Shown here: in pieces, positions 41,338-50,296 of the stretch | How positions within the stretch are numbered: position 1 is the first letter of the stretch | Layout: each line of letters opens with the position of its first letter | Source of the DNA: Chitinophagaceae bacterium | Lineage (GTDB): Bacteria > Bacteroidota > Bacteroidia > Chitinophagales > Chitinophagaceae | Direction: 5' to 3' | Assembly (NCBI GenBank): GCA_016719165.1 | Contig: JADKAJ010000001.1 | Span: 806,001 to 870,000, forward strand | DNA length: 64,000 nucleotides | Program-made: the position numbers and the translations under genes | Notes under the pieces: model-generated | Told to the model about the DNA's origin: nothing | Databases searched by the model: none | What the model saw: the letters and a program-made list of their open reading frames with translations, nothing else

Positions 41338-41883
41338 ATGGAATTCACCTTACCATTTACGATCGTCAACGGTGGCGAAAAGCTGACCTTTTTAAAAAGC
41401 TATTTCAAAGACGGGGTGGAAGTGCTGGAAGGCATTAATGAAGTGCAGCCCAAAGCTGGCCCGCCCATGCATATCCATTACCTGCAGGATGAGGGCTTTA
41501 CGGTTGTATCCGGTAAGATGGCTTACCAGTTGGCCGGAGAACCGGTGCAGTATGCCGGCCCGGGTGATTCAGTACTGATCAAAGCAGCGGTTCCGCATAA
41601 ATTCTGGAATGATGGTGATGATATGCTGGTTGTGAAAGGTTTCATCACCCCACCGGATAATTTTATCTACTTTTTATCCGAGATCTACAAATCCATAGAG
41701 GCCAACAAGGGCCGGCCGGCAATGTATGATGCAGCTTATTTGCTGAACCGCTATAAATCGGAATATGCTATGACGGAAATACCGGCCTTTGTACAAAAAA
41801 TGATATTCCCTGTTGTTTTATTTGTTGGCCGGTTGATGGGCAAGCATAAAAAATTTGCCGGTGCGCCGCTGCCGGTTAAATAA
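41338..41883 (+). CDS. cupin domain protein
   Basis: 181 residues. A single cupin barrel spans about residues 30-105, with the first motif GPPMHIHYLQDEGFTVVSG (metal-type His-x-His and Glu) and the second PGDSVLIKAAVPHKFWNDGD. The C-terminal ~75 residues are helical with a hydrophobic segment (MIFPVVLFVGRLMG), which suggests membrane association. Function not identifiable from sequence; cupins range from dioxygenases to binding proteins. Confidence 0.85.
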   Translation: MEFTLPFTIVNGGEKLTFLKSYFKDGVEVLEGINEVQPKAGPPMHIHYLQDEGFTVVSGKMAYQLAGEPVQYAGPGDSVLIKAAVPHKFWNDGDDMLVVKGFITPPDNFIYFLSEIYKSIEANKGRPAMYDAAYLLNRYKSEYAMTEIPAFVQKMIFPVVLFVGRLMGKHKKFAGAPLPVK

Positions 41884-42034
41884 AAGAGGCAGCTTGTAAA
41901 AATTAATTTTTATTGTCCACCGTGGTTGGTGTTTGTCTTCTCCGTCTAGCTTTTATTGATAAAAAGTATGGCCCGAGCTCCGAATATTTCGGTATCGCCA
42001 TGTATCAAAATTCAAAGAAGCAGGAGTATAGCTA

Positions 42035-42478
42035 TCAACCTCTTCCTTTATTGCCTTTATTTACTTTATCAGCTTTCTTTATTTTTTTCTCCTTCTTTTC
42101 CTTCTTCTCTTTATCTATGGCATCTTTCTTTTCTTTTTCCTGTTGTTTGATACGATCCCATTCCTGTGTTTTCTCCCTTCCGACAATGTTGTGAATCTCT
42201 TCTACTCTTCTTTTATTCAGAGCCTGTACCTGTTCCTGTTTTTGTTCCTGTGTAAGCGTTTCATTTTTCATGATCTCTTTATGTGCTGTCCGGTACCTGC
42301 TGTTGATCGCTTTCACCTGTTGCCCCTGGTTGCCATCCAGGTTGAGTGTTTCCATTTGCCGTTGTTCCTTCAAAATGCGTTTTCGTTCCTTTTTAATATT
42401 TGTTTCCTGCGCCTGGGCGGCAAGACCTAAAAAGCCGATCGCAAATAAGAAAATAATAACCCTTCTCATAAAATTCAT
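42035..42478 (-). CDS. secreted highly charged helical protein (Spy/CpxP-like LTxxQ region)
   Basis: 147 residues. Signal peptide MRRVIIFLFAIGFLGLAAQAQ, best started from the ATG at 42469; ATG 42478 adds MNF. The mature part is helical and rich in Lys/Glu/Gln, with NETLTQEQKQEQVQALNKRR resembling the LTxxQ motif of periplasmic Spy/CpxP-type proteins. The C-terminal third is Lys/Glu repeats (EKEKKDAIDKEKKEKKEKK) ending KGNKGRG. The Spy comparison is tentative; it may be a basic periplasmic protein of another sort. Confidence 0.72.
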   Translation of the reverse strand: MNFMRRVIIFLFAIGFLGLAAQAQETNIKKERKRILKEQRQMETLNLDGNQGQQVKAINSRYRTAHKEIMKNETLTQEQKQEQVQALNKRRVEEIHNIVGREKTQEWDRIKQQEKEKKDAIDKEKKEKKEKKIKKADKVNKGNKGRG

Positions 42479-42750
42479 TTTATAAGTGAATAATAAAACA
42501 ATACCATCGTTTCATAGCGGTCAGGAGAGGGTTAATTTTGATTAAAGCAGGAGATTGCCAAGGTATTAAAGACAAGACAATTTTATTATGATATGTAGTG
42601 GCAGCCTATGTGATTGTTGTCAGTTAGTTACCGATCTGCTTATTATTCCGGAAATTTTCAATTCCCAGACCGGTGATATAATTTTAAATGCCCGTTACAT
42701 GGCTTGTACCGCCTCAAAATTTGATCTAATTTTATTTCACTTTTGATACT

Positions 42751-43413
42751 ATGCATCCCGAAAATTCAAATTTTCATTTCCGTAGACCGGTACAGGCGGC
42801 ATGTATTGCTGTTTTTGGCCTGGGGGTTATTTATGCGGTCGTGACTGTATTGGGATTATTGTCGCTGCCCTCCCCGGATGAACAGATCGCTGATCCTTAT
42901 TTTACACTGATGGAAGTTCTGATCCTGCTTATTGCCCCGCTGATGGCCCTTGTTGTTTTGGCTGTTCATTTTTATGCAGCGGCGGATAAAAAATGGTATA
43001 GCCTGGCAGCTGCTTGTTTTATGTTTATCATGGCCGCTATTACTTCCTGTGTCCATTTTACTATTCTTACTATTAGCCGTCAGCCTGCTGCGGAACAACT
43101 GGCCGGGCATTCTTTCTTCTTTTCTTTTCAATGGCCTTCTATTGTATATGCCCTCGATATTTTGGCATGGGACTGGTTTTATGCCTTGTCAGTGTTCTTT
43201 GCTGCTGCTGTATTCAAAACAGGAAGACTGGAGAAAACGATCCGCACATTGCTTCTTGTCTCGGGTATATTAAGTCTTGTTGGCCTGTTGGGTATACCTT
43301 TTCAAAATATGCAGATAAGAAATATCGGTATCATTGGCTATGCTGTACTGGGACCAGTTGCTTTTTTGGTCATTGGTAAATGGTTTGGACTATCCGGGAA
43401 AACTCCTGACTAA
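42751..43413 (+). CDS. hypothetical polytopic membrane protein
   Basis: 220 residues with about six hydrophobic segments (for example AACIAVFGLGVIYAVVTVLG, LIAPLMALVVLAVHFYAA, LAAACFMFIMAAITSCVHFT, ILSLVGLLGIPF, GYAVLGPVAFLVIGKWFG). No catalytic or transport motif is recognised. It starts with ATG at 42751 and lies 123 bp before another membrane protein on the same strand, though that gene has its own promoter. Confidence 0.72.
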   Translation: MHPENSNFHFRRPVQAACIAVFGLGVIYAVVTVLGLLSLPSPDEQIADPYFTLMEVLILLIAPLMALVVLAVHFYAAADKKWYSLAAACFMFIMAAITSCVHFTILTISRQPAAEQLAGHSFFFSFQWPSIVYALDILAWDWFYALSVFFAAAVFKTGRLEKTIRTLLLVSGILSLVGLLGIPFQNMQIRNIGIIGYAVLGPVAFLVIGKWFGLSGKTPD

Positions 43414-43468
43414 TAAATAGAATCCCCGCTATTCGCAGGAGTTGTTGTTGCTGATTTAACAAGCATTA

Positions 43469-43501
43469 TTGTTTTTCGTATACTTGATTCTATTATTTTT
43501 G
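43469..43501 (+). promoter_or_regulatory. Bacteroidota-type promoter
   Basis: TTG at 43469-43471 and TATTTTTG at 43494-43501 (exact TAnnTTTG) are 22 bp apart. Transcription would begin about 28 bp before the ATG at 43537. Confidence 0.55.
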
Positions 43502-43536
43502 CCAGCCTTGCTCAAACATTTATTTATACCGTATCT

Positions 43537-43959
43537 ATGTTTTTGAAAATACTGACGGTGGCCGGCCTTGCTACCTTTGAAATATATGCAGCTATCCCCG
43601 CCGGATTTGCATTTGGTCTTTCATCCTTTTTGATCTTTTTGGCCAGCCTCGCCGGGGGCCTGGCAGGAGCCGTGGTGGCTGCTTTTTTTGGCGATAAGAT
43701 CAGGGCTTTCTTTCATAAAAAGAAACCAGCCACTGATGAAACAAAAAAACACCCGGTCATAACAAGGCTCTGGAATAAATATGGCATTGCCGGTTTGGGT
43801 ATCCTGGGCACCATTACCATGGGGGCTCCGATTAGTATTGCTGTTGGAACCGGGTTAAATGTGAATATCAAACAACTATTGGTCTGGTGCTGCCTCGGTG
43901 TGTTGATCCGCTGTAGTTTATTTACCACAATAGGTCATTATGGGCTGCAGTTATTGTAA
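43537..43959 (+). CDS. small membrane protein resembling the small multidrug export family
   Basis: 140 residues, three to four membrane segments. VAGLATFEIYAAIPAGFAFG, SLAGGLAGAVVAAFFGDKIR, a Lys-rich loop (HKKKPATDETKKHP), GIAGLGILGTITMGAPISIA and CLGVLIRCSLFTTIGHYGL resemble the small multi-drug export (Sm_multidrug_ex) family in pattern. The similarity is from memory of the family layout and is not certain. Substrate unknown. Confidence 0.65.
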   Translation: MFLKILTVAGLATFEIYAAIPAGFAFGLSSFLIFLASLAGGLAGAVVAAFFGDKIRAFFHKKKPATDETKKHPVITRLWNKYGIAGLGILGTITMGAPISIAVGTGLNVNIKQLLVWCCLGVLIRCSLFTTIGHYGLQLL

Positions 43960-44093
43960 AGACATCGAAGCCTTCCACAGCAAATACTGTTATTGCGTTT
44001 AAGCGGGCCTTTACCGGGAAGAAATAATCTACACACCGTTCCGATTAGTGCAGGATTATCACAGCTTGTATCTTCGTCTTCAAATAATACAAT

Positions 44094-45128
44094 ATGGAAT
44101 TAGGCATCGGTATGTTTGGCGATAATCATTACAATAATGATGGTACGCCACAGGCTCCGGGTCAACGGTTACAGGAACTGATCGAAGAAATAAAACTGAT
44201 GGATGAAGTGGGACTCGATTTCTTTGGCATCGGTGAGCATCACCGGCCTGACTATGCGGTATCTGCTCCCGAGATCATTTTAGCTGCTGCAGCTACCGTC
44301 ACAAAAAATATAAAACTCGGCAGTGCAGTGTCTGTTTTAAGTTCATCAGACCCGGTAAAGTTGTATCAAAGTTTTGCCACGATTGATCTGCTTTCAAACG
44401 GCAGGGCAGAACTGATGGCTGGTCGCGGCAGTTTTATTGAATCGTATCCTTTGTTTGGTTACAGGCTGGAAGACTATGATGAATTGTTTGAAGAAAAACT
44501 GGAGTTGCTATTGAAAATAAATAAAGAGAACCCTGTTACCTGGAAAGGAAAACACAGGGCGGCATTAAAAAACCAACAGGTATTGCCCCGTGCTGTGAAC
44601 GATCACCTGAATATATGGGTAGCGGTTGGCGGTACACCGGAGAGTGTATTGCGGGCCGGCCGGTATGGCTTGCCAGTGATCTTCGCCATTATTGGCGGTA
44701 ACCCGGCACAGTTTAAACCATTGTTTGACTATTATAAGAAAGTGTACAATCATTTTGAACATGCTATAAATAATTTCCAGGTGGGTGTGCACATGCATGC
44801 ATTCTTTGGTGATGATAGTCAACAAACAGCTGATGAATATTATCCCATTTATTCCTCACAGATGAACAGGGTAGGCAGCAGCCGCGGCTGGCCACCATAC
44901 CAGCAACAACAATATGACATGGGAAGAGGGAAGAACGGGCATTTAATAATTGGTGATGCTGATGAAGCGATTGATAAAATCTTACAACTGCAGGAGTTGT
45001 TTGGTCTAACCCGTTTTTCTGCACACATGGATGTAGGCGGACCTTCACATGCTTCGCTTATGAAATCTATCGAGATATACGGAACTAAAATCGCCCCCAA
45101 AGTGAGAGAGGCGTTGAATAAAGGATGA
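44094..45128 (+). CDS. LLM class flavin-dependent oxidoreductase
   Basis: 344 residues, luciferase-like monooxygenase TIM barrel. MELGIGMFGDNHYNNDG at the start, DFFGIGEHHRPDYAVSAPEI (flavin-proximal strand), KLGSAVSVLSSSDPVKLYQS and RAELMAGRGSFIESYPLFGY are characteristic. NIWVAVGGTPESVLRAGRYG and the C-terminal ITG-like helix also fit. It belongs to the group with an insertion giving a longer barrel loop. Substrate unknown; probably FMN-dependent with a separate reductase. Confidence 0.92.
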   Translation: MELGIGMFGDNHYNNDGTPQAPGQRLQELIEEIKLMDEVGLDFFGIGEHHRPDYAVSAPEIILAAAATVTKNIKLGSAVSVLSSSDPVKLYQSFATIDLLSNGRAELMAGRGSFIESYPLFGYRLEDYDELFEEKLELLLKINKENPVTWKGKHRAALKNQQVLPRAVNDHLNIWVAVGGTPESVLRAGRYGLPVIFAIIGGNPAQFKPLFDYYKKVYNHFEHAINNFQVGVHMHAFFGDDSQQTADEYYPIYSSQMNRVGSSRGWPPYQQQQYDMGRGKNGHLIIGDADEAIDKILQLQELFGLTRFSAHMDVGGPSHASLMKSIEIYGTKIAPKVREALNKG

Positions 45129-45150
45129 TAATGTAATTTGTTTAACGGTC

Positions 45151-45184
45151 AACAACAGGATATGTCGTTGTATATCCCGTTGTT
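45151..45184. terminator. stem-loop between convergent genes
   Basis: Arms 45151-45163 and 45172-45184 pair at 12 of 13 positions (AACAAC and GTTGTT at the base, GGATAT/ATATCC at the top) with an 8 nt loop. It lies between the LLM gene and the convergent TonB-like gene. It lacks a T-tract, so termination is inferred from position. Confidence 0.5.
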
Positions 45185-45203
45185 AATGGGAAACGAAACA
45201 GTA

Positions 45204-45791
45204 TTACTCTTTCGTTATTGTGAAATTGGTTCTTTTTACCACTTTACGTGGTTTCCCATTTCCACTTAATACAGGATTCAGCCGCGGCGTATCAATGCTA
45301 AGCCTTTCTTTAACCTGTTCCTGGATATACTTGTTTTCCGGTGAGGGGAATACATTCGTTACCGTTACCTGTCCATCAAGTCCAATTTCGTAGTCAACCA
45401 TTACATAATAATCTCCTTTTTTTATCTTTTTAGAGGTCATCACTTCCTGTTTCAACGTGCTGATAACAGTGTCCATAAATTCTTTCCAGATTTTATTATT
45501 GTCTTTCGATACTGTATTATTATCCAGCTTTTTTACAACAATGGCTGCAGAATCAGTCTGAACAGCCATTTTTGTTATGGAGGAATCCATGGCTACTGCT
45601 GTTATCTTAGTTTTCTCCGGTTCTACCGGTTTCTTTTTACTGGTATCAATTTTTGAACTCAGGTCGTCACCTTTTTTGATCACAGTGCCTGAATCTGTTT
45701 TCAGTTTCCCGCCATAAAGAGCATCTTTCAGTGATTGTGCATTGGAGGTAATGGTAGTTACTAGCAATAGAAATAGTATTCCCTTTTTCAT
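45204..45791 (-). CDS. TonB C-terminal-like secreted protein
   Basis: 195 residues from ATG 45791 (MKKGILFLLLVTTITSNAQ, a signal peptide); a longer start at 45836 gives a poor N-terminus. The C-terminal ~90 residues resemble the TonB C-terminal fold: KGDYYVMVDYEIGLDGQVTV, TNVFPSPENKYIQEQVKERL, DTPRLNPVLSGNGKPRKVVK. No membrane anchor beyond the signal is seen, unlike classical TonB. It may be a secreted or periplasmic TonB-like protein. Convergent with the LLM oxidoreductase gene. Confidence 0.75.
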   Translation of the reverse strand: MKKGILFLLLVTTITSNAQSLKDALYGGKLKTDSGTVIKKGDDLSSKIDTSKKKPVEPEKTKITAVAMDSSITKMAVQTDSAAIVVKKLDNNTVSKDNNKIWKEFMDTVISTLKQEVMTSKKIKKGDYYVMVDYEIGLDGQVTVTNVFPSPENKYIQEQVKERLSIDTPRLNPVLSGNGKPRKVVKRTNFTITKE

Positions 45792-45990
45792 AAAAACATT
45801 CATTTTAAAAGCTAATTTCTTGTTCAGGCGTTTCACTATGCAAGTTAAGCAGCAAAGATGTTAGCATCTTCATAATCTTCCTCCCGGCTTTTAACAGCAT
45901 AAAAAATACAGCCCGGCTGGAAAACAAAAGAAATGGTAAATTCACCAGCCTGCTCTATTGGGTTGATAGCAGCATAAATAATAACAAGTA

Positions 45991-46485
45991 ATGGCGAAAA
46001 TTCCGTTAACAAAAGACAGTGAGTTTGTAGTGGGGGAGGAGAAAGTGCTGAATTATATTATGACAGCTTTTTTTATCGCCCTTTTTCTCTATGGTTTAAT
46101 TGACGCAATAAGGCGCCATTTTATAAACATCGATTACCAGAGTTTTATTTTTGGATTTGCCCTGGTGCCGGCAATTTATTGCTTTCGAAGGGCACACAGT
46201 AACAGGGTGTATGTCCGGGTCAATAGAACAGGTATATACAAAGATGAACAATTGGTAACCGGTTGGTCAAATCTTCTTAATGCCTTTATCACCCAGAAAG
46301 AAAAGACAGGTATTTTCAACATTGTTGACAATTTTATTCTTGTTGTGGAATATACGAGGGATGGTTCCCCGGAAGGTTTCCGGCGCAAAATACCACTGAC
46401 CAATACCCAGAACAAGTCGGAAGAGGAAGTGCTGGAAGCCGTGAAATTTTTTTGGTCAGTATACAGGAAGGATGCCGGTAAATAA
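45991..46485 (+). CDS. hypothetical membrane protein with PH-like domain
   Basis: 164 residues. Two hydrophobic segments (NYIMTAFFIALFLYGLIDAI and YQSFIFGFALVPAIYCF) are followed by a soluble ~95-residue region with strands RVYVRVNRTGIYKDEQLVTG, DNFILVVEYTRD and a final helix (EEEVLEAVKFFWSVYR). The layout resembles bacterial PH-domain membrane proteins. Family not certain. Confidence 0.7.
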   Translation: MAKIPLTKDSEFVVGEEKVLNYIMTAFFIALFLYGLIDAIRRHFINIDYQSFIFGFALVPAIYCFRRAHSNRVYVRVNRTGIYKDEQLVTGWSNLLNAFITQKEKTGIFNIVDNFILVVEYTRDGSPEGFRRKIPLTNTQNKSEEEVLEAVKFFWSVYRKDAGK

Positions 46486-46641
46486 AAACGCAATGTATTT
46501 TACCTGGGATGTTTAGAATACCTGGTTTGAAAATTACAAATGTAATATCCTGGTTCAGTTCAAGTCAGGTAAGCCACAGTTTAAAACTAAAATAGTATAT
46601 TTATTTTCTAAAATTTCCTTTCAGCGTTTAATAAATTAATT

Positions 46642-47361
46642 ATGAAAAAATATATTTTTTGCTGCCTGATGTTGTTTTCAGTTTTTTCTTTATTAGCACA
46701 AAGTGTAGGGGTAAATACGAGTAGTCCCGACCCCAGTGCGGCACTGGATATAAGTTCCACTAACAGCGGCTTATTAGTTCCCAGGATGAATACCGGTCAA
46801 CGCACTACTATTGCAAGCCCTGCCAACGGCCTGATGGTGTTTGATACTGATACAAAATCGTATTGGTTTCGTGAAAGCAGCAACTGGGTTGAATTGGCCA
46901 GCAGTATAGGGTTGAAATCCGTAAATGGCAATGCCACTTTCACGCCTTACAATATCAATCCGAAAAGGTACATCTGGGAATTGAATGGCTCACATCCTAC
47001 TGGTACTTCCATCGCTTTGCCCCAGGCCATCATAGAAGATCTTTGTGCTGATGAAGATGGCTGCAAAGTAACCCTTACGATGACCAACTGGGGGGCAGGT
47101 ATTACTGAAAGCGCCTCCTTCAGCGGTACTTTCTTCTATACAAATGCAGGTGGGACCAGAAGATGGCGGGCCAGCAATGACATTTCTGGTATCGATGGTG
47201 ATAATGCTGTCAACCATATTTTTTCAATATTTTCTAACTTCTATTTCACTGATGCCACTTATGCTGTTAATGTGGGTACGGATCCAGCGGTAGGCCTTCA
47301 TTTTATGAAATGGAATGCTTATCCAGTTTCTGCTATTGGCAGGCTCATTATTGAAGACTGA
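46642..47361 (+). CDS. secreted protein with tail-fibre-like N-terminal region
   Basis: 239 residues, signal peptide MKKYIFCCLMLFSVFSLLAQ. SVGVNTSSPDPSAALDISST and NSGLLVPRMNTGQRTTIASP, PANGLMVFDTDTKSYWFRES form a module common in Bacteroidota surface proteins and phage-like fibres. The C-terminal half (about 100-239) is a beta-rich region with no recognised motif. No T9SS tail is seen. Likely extracellular or periplasmic; ligand unknown. Confidence 0.78.
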   Translation: MKKYIFCCLMLFSVFSLLAQSVGVNTSSPDPSAALDISSTNSGLLVPRMNTGQRTTIASPANGLMVFDTDTKSYWFRESSNWVELASSIGLKSVNGNATFTPYNINPKRYIWELNGSHPTGTSIALPQAIIEDLCADEDGCKVTLTMTNWGAGITESASFSGTFFYTNAGGTRRWRASNDISGIDGDNAVNHIFSIFSNFYFTDATYAVNVGTDPAVGLHFMKWNAYPVSAIGRLIIED

Positions 47362-47502
47362 TGAGATTGATTTTAGACTAAAGATCTTTTTAAAATTTAT
47401 ACACTGCATTGGGTAAAGAGAAAATGCAGTTCTGCCGGATTCTAAAAATACCAGAATATAATTGCAATAGTTATTTGAATGGCAGATTGGCCAGAGGTGT
47501 AA

Positions 47503-48606
47503 TCAATTTGCTAATAGTTTTCCTGTTCCGAGGAGTTTACCTGACTCATCAGTAATACTGAAAAAAAGAATTCCTTTAGCAGATGAAAGTATACTGGTTG
47601 GGACGATTGTTGAATTTGTAACAGTCTTCCCGGTAACTTGTCCGGTAGCATTCGAAAAATAAATTACTAGTTTTTCATATTCCGGATTGGTGATTTGTAA
47701 TATTGCGCCGTTTTTCCAAACAGTAGGGTAAAGGGTAATGGCATTCCCCGTCCGGAATTGCATTGAAATGATTTTAGAGTATTTTACCCTGCCATCATTT
47801 TCAACCATTTTCAGTCTGTAATAAGATATTCCGCTGACAGGATCTGTATCTTCGGCGATGTAGTTAGTTTCCCTGTTTTGATCTAAGCTGGTTACATATT
47901 GAACGGGTAAAAAATCACGGGCATTGGTGGAACGTTCAACTTCGTAATGGCTCATGTTTGTCTCATCTGCTGTTGTCCAACGGAGGTCTACTGAACGATC
48001 TTTCTTAGTTGCTGAAAAATTAATAAGAGTCACCGGCAAAGTAGTAAAATCGTAAAAAACAATTATCCGGATATGATCCACCCTTCCGCCGGTAGTGCCT
48101 CCGTTTACGCTTCGTTGAGCTGCAATAGCTACCCCAAAATCAGTTGCATTAATATCAGCCTGTGTCCAGCTTTCACCCCATAAATCGCCTGCATTTCCAT
48201 ACGACTGATAGGAGTCGGAGGATGGATAACTTGACCCGCTTGCCCGTTCTGCAGCACCAATGGTTCCTCCTTTTACAATTCTTACCCTGTAATCGGCGGT
48301 ACGGAAATTGGGATCAGATCTTTCCACTTCTACAACGATACCGTTGATCGTAACACCCGAAGGAATACTAAAGCCGAAATTTGTGGCTACCAGGTAATCA
48401 GTATAACTGCCAACACCTGCAGTTATATTGCCAAAAGTCGAATAAATATTATCACTGGCTGATACATTTCCAGGGTTAACCCAGGTTTGATTTGATCCGG
48501 GAATTGCGACTGTAGTAAAACTGTTCCCATTTAATGGCCCCTGTATCTGAGCTTTTAAAATAAAAGCTGGTAATAAAAGCAGGTATAAGAGTAAGCAATT
48601 CTTCAT
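47503..48606 (-). CDS. secreted protein with type IX (type A) sorting domain
   Basis: 367 residues, signal peptide MKNCLLLYLLLLPAFILKAQ. Residues ~20-190 form a beta-sandwich-like region. A fibronectin-like segment follows (LPVTLINFSATKKDRSVDLR, WTTADETNMSHYEVERSTNA, SGISYYRLKMVENDGRVKYS), which is the linker commonly seen before type IX targeting domains. The C-terminal ~75 residues (LYPTVWKNGAILQIT ... GTGKLLAN) look like a type A C-terminal sorting domain. Exported to the cell surface; function unknown. Confidence 0.82.
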   Translation of the reverse strand: MKNCLLLYLLLLPAFILKAQIQGPLNGNSFTTVAIPGSNQTWVNPGNVSASDNIYSTFGNITAGVGSYTDYLVATNFGFSIPSGVTINGIVVEVERSDPNFRTADYRVRIVKGGTIGAAERASGSSYPSSDSYQSYGNAGDLWGESWTQADINATDFGVAIAAQRSVNGGTTGGRVDHIRIIVFYDFTTLPVTLINFSATKKDRSVDLRWTTADETNMSHYEVERSTNARDFLPVQYVTSLDQNRETNYIAEDTDPVSGISYYRLKMVENDGRVKYSKIISMQFRTGNAITLYPTVWKNGAILQITNPEYEKLVIYFSNATGQVTGKTVTNSTIVPTSILSSAKGILFFSITDESGKLLGTGKLLAN

Positions 48607-48997
48607 GCTGGTGGTTAATTATGAATGGGGCAAGTACATAATTCAAACAAGTTAAGAAATAAATCAATTTTTGGGAAAAATAAGAATACCTAAAAATGCA
48701 GCATTTAGGTATGCATTGCCGGAACCTTGGCTTGTTGATATCCTAAATCTTTGCTGATTCAATTAATTTCAGAGTTTGCCAGCTTACTCTTTATAGCATA
48801 TACCAGGCCTTTACCGATGAAGATAACCTGGTTAGTTCAGTGCACTTGCAAGCGGATGCAATCATCCCGATAAATCAAATCCCTGCCCTGAGCAAAATCA
48901 TTGGGTTATCTACTCTCGGTCATTTTTATGGGTAGTGTTGTTATGCTACCTTAACAACAGCAATGAATCTTTTTTGCATAACTGTAATTTATTAATA
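48607..48997. other. gene-free divergent intergenic region with a hairpin
   Basis: About 390 bp between a minus-strand and a plus-strand gene, so it should hold two promoters; none fits TAnnTTTG well. A perfect 9 bp hairpin ATACCTAAA / TTTAGGTAT (48686-48694 and 48704-48712, 9 nt loop) is the only clear structure. No RNA gene recognised. Confidence 0.45.
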
Positions 48998-49801
48998 ATG
49001 AAAAAGGTATTATTCTTCTTTTTGTTTGCTTCTTTTTTCATCAGCTGCACAAAAAATCTTGTAACAGGCCGCAAGCAATTAGACCTGGTATCAGAGACGG
49101 AATTACAAAACTTAGCCACCCAGGAGTACCAGGCCTTTTTGAATACTAATAATGTAATAAATTCCAGTAACAACAGGGATGCCGAAATGGTACGCCGTGT
49201 TGGAACCCGTATTTCAGCTGCAATTACTTCATTTTACGATAAAAAAGGATATACTGCAGTATTGGATGGTTACCATTGGGAATTTAACCTGGTAGATAAC
49301 AAAGAAGCCAATGCATGGTGTATGCCCGGGGGTAAAGTTGTTGTTTACACCGGTTTGTTGCCCTTAACCCAAAACGAAGCAGGTTTAGCCATTGTAATGG
49401 GCCACGAAATAGCCCATGCTGTTGCACAGCATGGTAGTGAAAGGATGAGCCAGGCCTTGTTACAACAATTAGGTGGAGTTGCTTTACAGGTAGCTGTTGC
49501 TAATAAACCTGCTGAAACACAGAATCTTTTTATGACTGCTTATGGTATTGGCAGCACCGTAGGTGGTATCTTGCCATTCTCCCGTAAAGAAGAGTCGGAA
49601 GCAGATAAATACGGGCTATATTTTGCTGCTATGGGAGGTTACAATCCACAGGAGGCCATTCCCTTCTGGGAAAGAATGTCAGCAGCCGGGGGCGCAAAGC
49701 CACCTGAGTTTTTAAGTACCCACCCGTCTGATCAAACAAGAATGGAAAAAATTAAAGGATATATGCCCCAGGCGTTAAAATATTATAACCCTGTAAAATG
49801 A
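48998..49801 (+). CDS. M48 family zinc metallopeptidase, lipoprotein
   Basis: 267 residues from ATG 48998 (MKKVLFFFLFASFFISC, lipobox Cys17); a more upstream in-frame start lacks a sensible signal. The zinc motif His136-Glu-Ile-Ala-His140 is in VMGHEIAHAVAQHGSERMSQ and the third ligand Glu in EESEADKYGLYFAA. VTGRKQLDLVSE and STHPSDQTRMEKIKGYMPQA are typical of the LoiP/BepA-like outer-membrane lipoprotein branch, involved in envelope protein quality control. It is a single gene with DUF2007 following 170 bp later. Confidence 0.93.
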   Translation: MKKVLFFFLFASFFISCTKNLVTGRKQLDLVSETELQNLATQEYQAFLNTNNVINSSNNRDAEMVRRVGTRISAAITSFYDKKGYTAVLDGYHWEFNLVDNKEANAWCMPGGKVVVYTGLLPLTQNEAGLAIVMGHEIAHAVAQHGSERMSQALLQQLGGVALQVAVANKPAETQNLFMTAYGIGSTVGGILPFSRKEESEADKYGLYFAAMGGYNPQEAIPFWERMSAAGGAKPPEFLSTHPSDQTRMEKIKGYMPQALKYYNPVK

Positions 49802-49970
49802 TAGATGTTGATATTGCCTGTTACAATCCTGGTGATCGTCAGCGTCAACACTGGGAAATTGCTGAAATGCAGTTGACATTATGTTCAATTATTTTTTTGC
49901 ATATTTTTTGCCCTTGAAAACAGTTAACAAGCAGTATTAGTAAATATTTATTCAAAATAAATTATTCGTA

Positions 49971-50171
49971 ATGACACAAGATAAAACAATCGTTCTGCAC
50001 ACCTATACTGATATGCTGGAAGCCAAAATGATCCAGGATAAATTGAAAGAAAACGGTATTGATTCTTTTATTAATGATGAGAATGTAATGGGTTTAGATC
50101 CGGTAGGAGGGGCAGAGCTAAGAATATTTGAAAAAGACAAAGTAGCTGCTGAAAAGATTATCAGTGCTTGA
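49971..50171 (+). CDS. DUF2007 domain protein
   Basis: 66 residues, the whole protein being one DUF2007 domain: IVLHTYTDMLEAKMIQDKLK, ENGIDSFINDENVMGLDPVG, AELRIFEKDKVAAEKII. This ferredoxin-like fold is similar to PII-type small signalling domains in pattern, but the role is unknown. Cytoplasmic. Upstream is TTGACATT and an ATATTTTTTG tract, not a clean promoter. A small hairpin (CTCCTG/CAGGAG, 50211-50227) lies after it. Confidence 0.85.
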   Translation: MTQDKTIVLHTYTDMLEAKMIQDKLKENGIDSFINDENVMGLDPVGGAELRIFEKDKVAAEKIISA

Positions 50172-50296
50172 TTGTCCAAGGTCAATCTATGGTAGTTTTT
50201 GATGTTATCACTCCTGGCTGGCAGGAGCGGCAGGATTATTCTCTTCTGCTGATTTGAAAGGAAGTGATTATTTTACTGTACGAATATCTTACAATA

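Noticed and set aside
41913..42194. Plus-strand open frames opposite the charged secreted protein
   Set aside because: Phe/Ser/Leu-rich translations typical of the antisense of Lys/Glu-rich coding sequence; the minus-strand gene has a signal peptide and coherent helices.
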